A DNA stretch of 64,000 nt from Ferrovibrio sp046297895 (GTDB lineage Bacteria > Pseudomonadota > Alphaproteobacteria > Ferrovibrionales > Ferrovibrionaceae): positions 460,762-524,761 of the forward strand of contig NZ_JBKBHC010000001.1 of the NCBI RefSeq assembly GCF_046297895.1. The letters run 5' to 3'. The position numbers were made by a program, and so were the translations under genes. Below are positions 47,269-54,989 of this stretch, piece after piece. Each line of letters opens with the position of its first letter. Positions within the stretch are counted from its first letter, which is position 1. The notes beneath the pieces are model-generated. The model was not told the DNA's origin. It ran no database searches and saw only the letters and a list, made by a program, of their open reading frames with translations.

Positions 47269-48080
47269 GCCGGATCGTGCCGCCAGGCGGGGATCTGCCC
47301 CCGCGCCTTGGCCACCTGCGCCAGATCGATCTCGGCCGTCACCACGCCCACGCCGTCGCCGGCATCGGCCAGCACCCGGCCCCAGGGATCGATCACCAAT
47401 GAATGACCATAGGTCTGCCGGTTGCCCGGGTGGTCGCCCCACATGGCCGGCGCGATCACGAAGGCGCCGGTCTCAATCGCCCGGGCGCGCAGCAGCACAT
47501 GCCAGTGCGCCTGCCCCGTGGTGCGGGTGAAGGCGGCCGGGATCGAGATGATGTCGGCGCCGGCCTGGGCCAGCCCGCGATACAGGCCCGGGAACCGCAG
47601 GTCGTAGCAGATCGACATGCCCAGCGTGGCATAGGGCAGCGGCGCCAGCACGCCCTCGGCACCGGGCGCGATGGAGTTGGACTCGCGATAGGTTTCGCCC
47701 GAGGGCAGGTCGACGTCGAAGAGATGGATCTTGTCGTAACGCGCGGCGATGCCGCCATCGGGCGCCAGCAGATACGAGCGGTTGAAGTTGCGGTTGGCAC
47801 CTTCGGGTTTGATCGCCAGCGAACCGACCAGCAGCCAGCTGCTCAGCTCCTTCGACAACGCGCGGAACGCCTGCAGCGCCGGATGGCTGTCTTCCGGCCG
47901 TCCGGCCGCCACGCTGGCGGCTGCATTGGCGCCCATGAAACCGGAATTCTCCGGCGTGGCGATCAGGTCGGCGCCAGCCTCCTTGGCCTTGCGCACCAGG
48001 GCCGAGACATGGGCGATGTTGGCATCCATGTCATCCCAGATATTGGGCTGGACCAGGCCGACCTTGAAGCGCTGCGCCAT
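47238..48080 (-). CDS. Carbon-nitrogen hydrolase (Nit/omega-amidase-like)
   Basis: A 280-residue nitrilase-superfamily enzyme with the Glu-Lys-Cys triad: Glu in LIATPENSGFMG, Lys in YDKIHLFDVD, and Cys in MSICYDLRFPGLYR. The pattern and length fit the Nit1/Nit2 branch, which hydrolyses deaminated glutathione or 2-oxo-amides. It sits beside grxC, which fits a glutathione-linked repair role. The start at 48080 has AAAGGAG upstream; a longer frame to 48167 would overlap grxC. Confidence 0.9.
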   Translation of the reverse strand: MAQRFKVGLVQPNIWDDMDANIAHVSALVRKAKEAGADLIATPENSGFMGANAAASVAAGRPEDSHPALQAFRALSKELSSWLLVGSLAIKPEGANRNFNRSYLLAPDGGIAARYDKIHLFDVDLPSGETYRESNSIAPGAEGVLAPLPYATLGMSICYDLRFPGLYRGLAQAGADIISIPAAFTRTTGQAHWHVLLRARAIETGAFVIAPAMWGDHPGNRQTYGHSLVIDPWGRVLADAGDGVGVVTAEIDLAQVAKARGQIPAWRHDPAYTLPARAAE

Positions 48081-48093
48081 GGGACCGCTCCTT

Positions 48094-48354
48094 TTATGCC
48101 GCCGCCAGCAGCGGATCGAGCTTGCCCTCGCGCTCCAGAGCGTAGAGGTCATCGCAGCCGCCGACATGGGTGCCGTTGATCCAGATCTGCGGCACGGTGC
48201 GGCGGCCGCCGGCCTTCTGCGTCATTTCCTCGCGCCTGGCGGCATCGTAGGAGACGTCGATCTCGTTGTAGCTCTGGCCCTTCTTCTCCAGCAGCGCCTT
48301 GGCGCGCGCGCAATAGGGGCACATGAAGGTGGTGTAAATCTCGATCTGGGCCAT
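48094..48354 (-). CDS. grxC: Glutaredoxin 3
   Basis: An 86-residue glutaredoxin with the dithiol active site CPYC (C12, C15) and the glutathione-binding TVPQIWINGTHVGGCDDLYA. It reduces disulfides and mixed glutathione disulfides in the cytoplasm. The ATG at 48354 follows GAGGA and gives the normal length. It is 13 bases from the nitrilase start and is preceded by a terminator-like hairpin that separates it from comF. Confidence 0.95.
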   Translation of the reverse strand: MAQIEIYTTFMCPYCARAKALLEKKGQSYNEIDVSYDAARREEMTQKAGGRRTVPQIWINGTHVGGCDDLYALEREGKLDPLLAAA

Positions 48355-48369
48355 GGGGAATCCTCGACA

Positions 48370-48394
48370 GAAAAGCCCCTCGCTTTTCAGGGGC
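48370..48394 (-). terminator. Terminator between comF and grxC
   Basis: GCCCCT/AGGGGC arms (48375-48380 and 48389-48394) with an 8-nt loop, followed on the minus strand by TTTTC. It begins one base after the comF stop codon, so comF transcripts likely end or are attenuated here before grxC. Confidence 0.65.
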
Positions 48395-48395
48395 A

Positions 48396-49229
48396 TTATA
48401 TGGCGCCCTGCTCGACCCGAACAACCCGGGCCAGCGTGAGCACCGTCACCGCCGCCGCGCCATTCCGCCGCAGCACCCGGCTGCAGGCCCCCACCGTGGC
48501 GCCGGTGGTCAACACATCGTCGACCAGCAGCAGACGTTTACCAGCCACCCCGTCGCGATATGCTTCCGCAATCCGGATCGCGCCGGCCAGTACCCGGCGG
48601 CGTTCCACCCGGCCGAGGCGGCCCAGGCTGCGGGTCGGTTTCGGCCGTTCCAGCAGATCGAGCCAGACCGGCTTGCCGCTCAGGCGGCCCAGCGCCTGCG
48701 CCAGCAGGGCCGACTGGTTGAAGCGCCGCCGCCACAGCCGCCAGCGATGCAGCGGCACCGGCACGATGGCATCGCAGTCCCGGACCAGCGCCGCGCCCGC
48801 CGTCAGCATCATGGCCGCCAGGCCCGGCGCCAGGTCGGTGCGGTCGGCGCGCTTGAAGCGCAGCACCAGGTCGCGGCCACCCCCGGCATAGGTGAAGACC
48901 GCCCGGGCCCCGTCGAAGGGCGGTGGTTCCTTCAGGCAGGCGCCGCAGACCAGACCGGACGGCACCGGCACGGCATAGGGCGTGCCGCAGGTCGGGCAGC
49001 AGGGCTCGGCGATGAACCCGACTTCCGGCCAGCATGCGGGGCAGAGACGGCCGGGTTCGTCCACTGTCGCCGTGCAGAGCATGCATTGCGGCGGCAGCAG
49101 TGAATCGACCACGCCGCGCCAGGCCTGCCGGGCGGCACGCAGCGGAAACAGCGACCAGTCGCGCGATGAGGCGTTCAGCATGCAAGATTCAGCGACGATT
49201 GACGCGACGGCAGGCGCATGCCGGGACAT
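48396..49229 (-). CDS. ComF family protein (phosphoribosyltransferase-like)
   Basis: Up to 277 residues. An N-terminal zinc-finger part has Cys pairs in PPQCMLCTATV, GRLCPACW and CCPTCGTPYAVP. A C-terminal type I phosphoribosyltransferase domain has the PRPP loop LLLVDDVLTTGATVGACSRV. ComF is a DNA-uptake helper in competent bacteria and of unclear role elsewhere. Two starts are possible, 49229 and an ATG at 49181; neither has a clear ribosome site, and the shorter is closer to the usual family length. Confidence 0.87.
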   Translation of the reverse strand: MSRHAPAVASIVAESCMLNASSRDWSLFPLRAARQAWRGVVDSLLPPQCMLCTATVDEPGRLCPACWPEVGFIAEPCCPTCGTPYAVPVPSGLVCGACLKEPPPFDGARAVFTYAGGGRDLVLRFKRADRTDLAPGLAAMMLTAGAALVRDCDAIVPVPLHRWRLWRRRFNQSALLAQALGRLSGKPVWLDLLERPKPTRSLGRLGRVERRRVLAGAIRIAEAYRDGVAGKRLLLVDDVLTTGATVGACSRVLRRNGAAAVTVLTLARVVRVEQGAI

Positions 49230-49289
49230 GACGCGCGGTCTGCCGGCCGGTATGGTGGCATAAAAATACGCCTTGGAGGAAACGGAACC

Positions 49290-51089
49290 ATGAGCGGCAG
49301 CAGCGAAAAGACCATCCGCATCGGCGGCGCTTCGGCTTTCTGGGGCGATTCCATGGTGGCCGCGCCGCAGCTTCTGATGCAGGGCGAGGTCGATTACCTG
49401 ATCTTCGACTATCTGGCCGAGATCACCATGTCGATCATGGCCCGCATGCGCGCGAAAGATCCGACGCAGGGGTATGCCACCGATTTCGTTGCCGTGACGA
49501 TGAAACGCCTACTGCCCGAGCTGGCGCGGCGCAAGGTGAAGGTGGTGGCCAATGCGGGCGGCGTGAATCCCGCTGCCTGTGCCGCCGCGATCCGCGCGCT
49601 GATTGCCGAGGCAGGCCTGTCGCTGAAAGTGGGCGTGGTGCTGGGCGACGACCTGCTGCCGCAGATCGAGGCGCTGAAACCGAAGCTGGAGCCGATGCAG
49701 CATGGCGCGCCCGTGCCGGAGCGTTTCATGTCGGCCAACGCCTATCTCGGCGCGGCGCCGATTGCCGCCGCATTGAAGGCCGGCGCCGATATCGTGGTGA
49801 CCGGCCGCTGCGTGGATTCCGCGCTCTGCCTCGGGCCCCTGCTGCATGAATTCGGCTGGAGCCTGCGGGATTTCGACCGCCTCGCCGCCGGCAGCCTGGC
49901 TGGCCATATCATCGAATGCGGCGCCCAGGCTTCTGGCGGCCTGTTCACCGATTGGCGCGAGGTGCCGGACTGGGACAATATCGGCTATCCCATCGCCGAG
50001 GTGAGTACCGATGGCAGCTTCATCGTCACCAAGCCGAAAGGCACCGGTGGCCTGGTCAGCGTCGGCACGGTATCCGAACAACTGGTCTACGAGATCGGCG
50101 ACCCGGCCAGTTATTTCCTGCCCGACGTGACCTGCGATTTCACCGCCGTGAAGATTGAACAGGCAGGCGAGAACCGCGTGCGGGTCTCGGGGGCTAAGGG
50201 TCGCCCACCGACCGACCGCTACAAGGTCTCGGCCACTTATCTGGACGGCTTTCGTGCCGTGGCGCATCTGACCATCGGCGGCATCGAGGCGCGCGCCAAG
50301 GCCGAACGCACGGCGGAAGCGATCCTCAAACGCACGCGCCGTCTGTTCACCATGCTGAACCTGGGCGATTACCGCGCCACCTCGATCGAGGTGCTGGGCA
50401 CGGAAGCGATGTACGGGCCGCATGCGCAGCCCGGCGCGCTGGCGAGCCGCGAGGTGGTGCTGAAGCTGAGCGTCAGCCACACCGATAAAACCGCACTCGA
50501 CATCTTCGCCCGCGAGATCGCGCCGGCCGGCACCTCGTTCTCTGCCGGTACCACCGGCTTCTTCGGCGGCCGCCCGACGCCGCAGCCGGTGGTGAAACTG
50601 TTTTCCTGTTTCATCCCGAAAGCTGCCCTGCCCGTTGCTCTTGATCTTGCCGGCAATCCGGAGCCGTTCGATCTGCCGCTGATCAGCGGCAACACCAGCG
50701 GCGAGCCTGTGGGACAACCCGACCTGCAGCCGATGCCGGACGGCCCGCGCCGCGCCGTGCCGCTGGTGCGGCTGGCCTGGGCGCGTTCGGGCGACAAGGG
50801 CGACGACAGCAACATCGGCGTCATCGCGCGCAGGCCGGAATACCTGCCGGCGATCCGCGCGGCCCTGACCGAGGATGCCGTGCAGCGCTATTTCGGCCAT
50901 CTGGTGGACGGACCGGTGGAGCGGTTCGAATGGCCCGGCATCCACGGCCTGAATTTCCTGCTGCGCCATGCCCTGGGCGGCGGCGGCATCGCCAGCCTGC
51001 GCAACGACCCGCAGGGCAAGGCCTATGCCCAGATGCTGCTGGATTACCCCATTCCCGTGCCGGTGGCCTGGGGGCTTTCGGATCAATAG
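49290..51089 (+). CDS. AtuA-like protein (DUF1446) fused to a C-terminal AtuA-associated domain
   Basis: A 599-residue acyclic-terpene-utilisation (AtuA/DUF1446) family protein. The N-terminal roughly 450 residues start RIGGASAFWGDSMVAAPQLL, with VKVVANAGGVNPAACAAAIR, DIVVTGRCVDSALCLGPLLH and HIIECGAQASGGLFTDW. The C-terminal roughly 100 residues (from LVRLAWARSGDKGDDSNIGV) match the small domain that is a separate AtuA-associated gene in some genomes. The biochemical role is not established; AtuA belongs to citronellol/geraniol catabolism gene sets in Pseudomonas. No other atu gene is adjacent, so terpene use here is not supported. The start at 49290 has TTGGAGGA upstream. Confidence 0.85.
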   Translation: MSGSSEKTIRIGGASAFWGDSMVAAPQLLMQGEVDYLIFDYLAEITMSIMARMRAKDPTQGYATDFVAVTMKRLLPELARRKVKVVANAGGVNPAACAAAIRALIAEAGLSLKVGVVLGDDLLPQIEALKPKLEPMQHGAPVPERFMSANAYLGAAPIAAALKAGADIVVTGRCVDSALCLGPLLHEFGWSLRDFDRLAAGSLAGHIIECGAQASGGLFTDWREVPDWDNIGYPIAEVSTDGSFIVTKPKGTGGLVSVGTVSEQLVYEIGDPASYFLPDVTCDFTAVKIEQAGENRVRVSGAKGRPPTDRYKVSATYLDGFRAVAHLTIGGIEARAKAERTAEAILKRTRRLFTMLNLGDYRATSIEVLGTEAMYGPHAQPGALASREVVLKLSVSHTDKTALDIFAREIAPAGTSFSAGTTGFFGGRPTPQPVVKLFSCFIPKAALPVALDLAGNPEPFDLPLISGNTSGEPVGQPDLQPMPDGPRRAVPLVRLAWARSGDKGDDSNIGVIARRPEYLPAIRAALTEDAVQRYFGHLVDGPVERFEWPGIHGLNFLLRHALGGGGIASLRNDPQGKAYAQMLLDYPIPVPVAWGLSDQ

Positions 51090-51141
51090 CAACGCAAAAG
51101 CCGGATAGCGGGTTGGCCCGGGCGGGATTACGTTCAGCCCC

Positions 51142-52248
51142 ATGAAACAGACACCCCGTCTCTCCATTGGCCGCTCCTCCATTGGCCGCCCGCCGACCGA
51201 TGCCGAATTCGCAGCCGTCAAAGGCAACGACCCGGAAGCCGACGGCCGCTTCCTGTACGGCGTGACCACCACAAAAATCTTCTGCCGCCCCTCCTGCATC
51301 AGCCGCGCGCCAAAGCGGGAGAATGTGCGCATCTTCGCCGATGCCGATGCCGCACAGGCGGCCGGCTTCCGCCCCTGCAAACGTTGCCGGCCCGACCGGA
51401 TGCCGGCCACGGATGCAAGGCTGGAGCGGGCGCGCATGCTGATCGACGAGCGCCTGGCCGCCGGCGAGAATACCCCAACGCTGGCCCAGCTCGCCCGCGT
51501 GGCCCATATGGGCGCCACCCACCTGCAGCGCCGTTTTGCCGCCGCCTATGGCCTGAGCCCACGCGCCTATGGCGAGGCACAGCGCATCAAAGCCCTGAAG
51601 CAGCAACTGAAGAAAGGAAACGGCGTGTCGGATGCGATCTATGGCGCCGGCTTCGGCGCAGCCAGCCGCGTATACGAAAAAGCCGACCGCTGGCTGGGCA
51701 TGACCCCGGCCGCCTATCGCCGCGGCGGCGAGGGCCTGACCCTCACGGTGGCGATCCGTCGCTCGGCGATGGGATTGACCCTGGTCGCCGAAAGTCCGCG
51801 CGGGATCGCCGCCCTGCTGTTCGGCAGCAACGAAAACACCATGCTGGCCGAGTTGCACGACGAATTCCCCGCCGCCCGCATCGACCGCGACGACAAGGCA
51901 GGGGCATCGGCCTTTGCCGCCCTGGAAGCCATGCTGGCGGGCAAGGCACCGCCGAAAGGCCTGCGACTGGACCTGCGCGGTACGCCGTTCCAGATCCGGG
52001 TCTGGACCGCCCTGCAGGCGATCCCGGCCGGTGAGACGCGCAGCTATGGCGAAATCGCCGCCAGCCTTGGCCAACCCAGGGCCTCGCGCGCCGTCGGCTC
52101 GGCCTGCGCCAACAACATCATCGGCGTGCTGGTGCCCTGTCATCGCGCGCTGCGCAGCGATGGCAGCCTGGGCGGCTATCGCTGGGGGCTGGAGCGCAAG
52201 GAAAAGCTGCTGACCGGCGAGGGCGTGGAACTCGAACCCGCCGAGTGA
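51142..52248 (+). CDS. ada: Bifunctional Ada: DNA alkylation repair methyltransferase and transcriptional regulator
   Basis: A 368-residue Ada. The N-terminal zinc domain has four Cys (C48, C52, C79, C82) for methylphosphotriester transfer. An AraC-type helix-turn-helix follows (about 95-195, LARVAHMGATHLQRRFAAAY). The C-terminal O6-methylguanine methyltransferase has its acceptor C333 in GVLVPCHRALRSDG. Methyl transfer to the N-domain Cys turns it into an activator of its own and other repair genes in the known E. coli system. No alkB or alkA is adjacent. Confidence 0.95.
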   Translation: MKQTPRLSIGRSSIGRPPTDAEFAAVKGNDPEADGRFLYGVTTTKIFCRPSCISRAPKRENVRIFADADAAQAAGFRPCKRCRPDRMPATDARLERARMLIDERLAAGENTPTLAQLARVAHMGATHLQRRFAAAYGLSPRAYGEAQRIKALKQQLKKGNGVSDAIYGAGFGAASRVYEKADRWLGMTPAAYRRGGEGLTLTVAIRRSAMGLTLVAESPRGIAALLFGSNENTMLAELHDEFPAARIDRDDKAGASAFAALEAMLAGKAPPKGLRLDLRGTPFQIRVWTALQAIPAGETRSYGEIAASLGQPRASRAVGSACANNIIGVLVPCHRALRSDGSLGGYRWGLERKEKLLTGEGVELEPAE

Positions 52249-52418
52249 CGTTCCTTTCTGCACGCCCTGTAACTTTTCGCACCGAATTGCCCTGCCCCGT
52301 TTGCGGCAGATACCTGCCGCATCCCTGCCATATTGGGCTTTTATGATCCGAAGCATAACGCTGCAGGATTCGCATAGCCGACATGTTAACGTGGCGGCAT
52401 CCTGCTCTTGCAGTTTCT

Positions 52419-52424
52419 TATAAT
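52419..52424 (+). promoter_or_regulatory. -10 element of the dps promoter
   Basis: A perfect TATAAT lies 46 bases before the dps ATG in an AT-rich stretch (52413-52440) that stands out from its surroundings. No good -35 lies at the right distance, which suits a promoter needing an activator such as OxyR or an iron-responsive regulator. That link is inference. Confidence 0.45.
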
Positions 52425-52469
52425 AGTTCTAAATTTATCAACAGAACCAGAACGAAAAGGAGTTGTCCC

Positions 52470-52949
52470 ATGGCTGTGGCCATTGATATCGGCATTCCCG
52501 ACAAGGAGCGCAAGAAAATCGCCGACGGCCTGTCGCGCCTGCTGGCCGATACCTACACGCTCTATCTCAAGACCCACAATTACCACTGGAATGTCGAAGG
52601 CCCGATGTTCCAGACCCTGCACACCATGTTCGAGACCCAGTACACCGAACTGGCGCTGGCCGTTGACCTGATCGCCGAGCGCATCCGCGCCCTGGGCCAT
52701 TACGCGCCGGGCTCCTACGCGCAGTATGCCAAGCTGTCCTCGATCAGCGAGGAGACCGGCGTGCCGGGCGCGCAGGACATGATCAAGAACCTGGTGAAGG
52801 GCAACGAGGCCGTGAGCAAGACGGCCCGCGAGCTGTTCCCGGTGGTCGAGAAGTCCTCTGACGAGCCGACCGCCGACCTGCTGACCCAGCGCATGCAGAT
52901 CCACGAGAAGACCGCCTGGATGCTGCGCAGCCTGCTGGAAAAGAAGTAA
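52470..52949 (+). CDS. dps: Dps family DNA-binding ferritin-like protein
   Basis: A 159-residue Dps that forms dodecamers, oxidises Fe2+ with H2O2 and protects DNA. The ferroxidase ligands H39, H51, D66 and E70 have exactly the spacing of the E. coli Dps set, in KTHNYHWNVEGPMFQTLHTM and AVDLIAERI. The start at 52470 has AAAAGGAG upstream and gives normal length; an ATG at 52383 would lie upstream of the promoter. Confidence 0.96.
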   Translation: MAVAIDIGIPDKERKKIADGLSRLLADTYTLYLKTHNYHWNVEGPMFQTLHTMFETQYTELALAVDLIAERIRALGHYAPGSYAQYAKLSSISEETGVPGAQDMIKNLVKGNEAVSKTARELFPVVEKSSDEPTADLLTQRMQIHEKTAWMLRSLLEKK

Positions 52950-53095
52950 GCCACCGGAAATCGTGCCGCCCGGCCGTAACGTTTCACCCCGTTTCACCGA
53001 AGCTTGATTAGAAACTGGCCTGCAAGCCGCTAGGTTGACGCCTGACGGATTGCGGGCCGGATTTTCGGGCCCTGTTTTGAAACGGAGTGCACATC

Positions 53096-54052
53096 ATGCT
53101 GATCAAGCGACGCCAGGGCTGGGAAATTCCTGAAAGCCAGGCCACGCCGGAGGCGGTGTTTCTGAACCGGCGCCAGATCGTCGCGGGTCTGGGCATGGCC
53201 GGTCTTGTCGCGGCAGGCATGCGGCCTGCAAGGGCTCAGGCCGCCGGCATCGCCGCCGAGCTCTATCCCGCCAAGCGCAATCCCGCCTATGTGCTGGACC
53301 GCGACCTGACCGAGGAAAAGGTCGCCACCACCTACAACAACTTCTATGAATTCGGCACCAGCAAGAACGTCGTGCGGCCAGCCCAGGCCCTGACCATCAA
53401 GCCTTGGCAGGTAAAGATCGATGGCATGGTGGAAAAGGAAATCGTCATCGACGCCGAGGACCTGATCCGCAAAATGCCCATCGACGAACGGCTCTATCGC
53501 CATCGCTGCGTCGAGGCCTGGTCGATGGCGGTGCCATGGAGCGGCTTTCCGCTCAAAGCCCTGATCGATTTTTCCAAGCCGCTTTCGGGCGCGAAATACC
53601 TGCGCATGGAAACCTTCAAGCGGCCCGAGGAGGCCAGCGGCCAGAAGCAGTTCTGGTATCCCTGGCCATATGTCGAGGGCCTGAGCATGGCCGAGGCGCG
53701 CAACGATCTGGCCTATATCGCCACCGGTGTCTACGGCAAGCCGATCCCGAAGCAGATGGGCGCGCCGCTGCGCCTGGCGGTGCCGTGGAAATACGGTTTC
53801 AAGTCAGTCAAGTCGATCGTGCGCTTCACCTTCACCGACCAGAGGCCAAAAAGCTTCTGGGAGGCCATGGCGGCCGATGAATACGGCTTCTGGGCCAATG
53901 TGAATCCCGCCGTCGCGCATCCACGCTGGAGCCAGGCCACCGAGGAGGTGATCGGCACCGGCAAGCGGGTGCCGACACTGATCTACAACGGCTATGGCGA
54001 ACAGGTGGCCGACCTCTACAAGGACATGGCGGGCGAGAAGCTGTTCATGTAA
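53096..54052 (+). CDS. msrP: Protein-methionine-sulfoxide reductase catalytic subunit MsrP
   Basis: A 318-residue periplasmic molybdenum enzyme that repairs oxidised methionine in exported proteins. A twin-arginine signal (FLNRRQIVAGLGMAG, about 21-35) is followed by the sulfite-oxidase fold, with the Mo-ligand Cys138 in LYRHRCVEAWSMAVPWSGFP. The start at 53096 has GGAG upstream; a GTG three codons earlier is possible. The membrane heme partner MsrQ usually follows directly but is absent here, the next gene being a HAD phosphatase. Confidence 0.94.
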   Translation: MLIKRRQGWEIPESQATPEAVFLNRRQIVAGLGMAGLVAAGMRPARAQAAGIAAELYPAKRNPAYVLDRDLTEEKVATTYNNFYEFGTSKNVVRPAQALTIKPWQVKIDGMVEKEIVIDAEDLIRKMPIDERLYRHRCVEAWSMAVPWSGFPLKALIDFSKPLSGAKYLRMETFKRPEEASGQKQFWYPWPYVEGLSMAEARNDLAYIATGVYGKPIPKQMGAPLRLAVPWKYGFKSVKSIVRFTFTDQRPKSFWEAMAADEYGFWANVNPAVAHPRWSQATEEVIGTGKRVPTLIYNGYGEQVADLYKDMAGEKLFM

Positions 54053-54076
54053 TCGGGCTTCGGCTATCCATGGCGG

Positions 54077-54769
54077 ATGGCCTTCGACCTGATCATCTTC
54101 GACATGGACGGCACGCTGGTGGACAGCGAGCCCATCGCCAATCGCGTGTTCTACGAGAAGCTGGTGGCCCTCGGGCTGCCACCGCGTTTTGACGAGGCGA
54201 GCATCGCAGCCGACCTGACCGGCTTGGCCCTTTCAACCTGCTTTGACATCGTGCGCGACCGCTACGGCATCATCCTGCCGGATGCTTTCGAAGCCGACCT
54301 GCAGGCAGAAACCTTCCAAAGGCTGCGCGGCGAGTTGCGGCCGGTGGCGGGCGTGCCCGACATGCTGCGGCAGGTGGCGGCGCGGCCGAAATGCGTCGCG
54401 TCCTCCTCCGAACTCGACAAGATCGCGCTCAGCCTGGACCTGTGCGGCCTGACTGCCCATTTTGGCCCGCATACCTTCAGCGCGCAGCAGGTGAAGAACG
54501 GCAAGCCGCATCCCGACCTGTTCCTGTATGCCGCCGACCGCATGGGCCATGCGCCGCGCGCCTGCGCCGTGGTGGAAGACAGCCTGCCCGGCGCGACCGC
54601 CGGCATCCGCGCCGGCATGACGGTGTTTGCCTATCGCCTCGAGGCCCAGTCTGGGCAGGACCGGGCCTTCATCGAGATGGGCTGCCATGTCTTCCACGAC
54701 ATGCGGCTTCTGCCCGAACTGCTGGGCGCAAAAAAAAGCCGGCCTGAAATCAGGCCGGCTAAGTCTTAA
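54077..54769 (+). CDS. HAD family hydrolase (beta-phosphoglucomutase/phosphatase-like)
   Basis: A 230-residue haloacid-dehalogenase phosphatase. Motif I is LIIFDMDGTLVDSEPIANRV, motif II is in CVASSSEL, and motif III and IV residues are in KNGKPHPDLFLYAADRMG and CAVVEDSLPGATAGIRAGM. The helical cap between motifs I and II is of the phosphoglucomutase-like type. The substrate is unknown. The last codons (KKSRPEIRPAKS) are encoded by the terminator hairpin that serves the opposite strand, so the C-terminal tail is probably not functionally important. Confidence 0.87.
   Translation: MAFDLIIFDMDGTLVDSEPIANRVFYEKLVALGLPPRFDEASIAADLTGLALSTCFDIVRDRYGIILPDAFEADLQAETFQRLRGELRPVAGVPDMLRQVAARPKCVASSSELDKIALSLDLCGLTAHFGPHTFSAQQVKNGKPHPDLFLYAADRMGHAPRACAVVEDSLPGATAGIRAGMTVFAYRLEAQSGQDRAFIEMGCHVFHDMRLLPELLGAKKSRPEIRPAKS
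54731..54760 (-). terminator. Strong intrinsic terminator for minus-strand transcripts
   Basis: Perfect 10-bp arms (54737-54746 overlapping the A run, and 54751-54760) with an AAAT loop. On the minus strand the hairpin is followed by about seven T. It would end transcripts coming from the histidine kinase gene or from the structured RNA region just upstream on that strand. It lies inside the 3' end of the HAD gene. Confidence 0.88.
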
Positions 54770-54900
54770 CAGGGAGGCTCCGCGCGAGACGCGCGGAAGG
54801 CCGAAACAGCGGGGGAGCTGCCACGGCCGAGTTTCTGGCCGGGGCCAAAAACCGAGAAGATGCTGCGACGCAACATCTGACAGGCACAGATGTAAGGTGT
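54731..54900 (-). ncRNA. Candidate structured small RNA or 3' UTR
   Basis: Reading the minus strand from about 54900, a series of stems occurs without any credible ORF: arms at 54887-54893/54873-54879, a nested stem 54824-54828/54799-54803 with an inner CAGC/GCTG, a 7-bp stem 54790-54796/54780-54786, and then the terminator. A TTGACA -35-like element is at 54928-54933 on this strand, but no good -10 follows at the right distance. It could be an independent sRNA or a processed 3' UTR of the histidine kinase mRNA (stop at 54990). I do not recognise a known family; SRP RNA, 6S and tmRNA signatures were looked for and not seen. Confidence 0.3.
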
Positions 54901-54989
54901 GTCGGCCCGTTTGAGTATCCATCGAATTGTCAAGCCAGCTATGCGGCGCGCGCATGACTGGCTGTTGCCGGGAAACCCAGGGATTCCAA

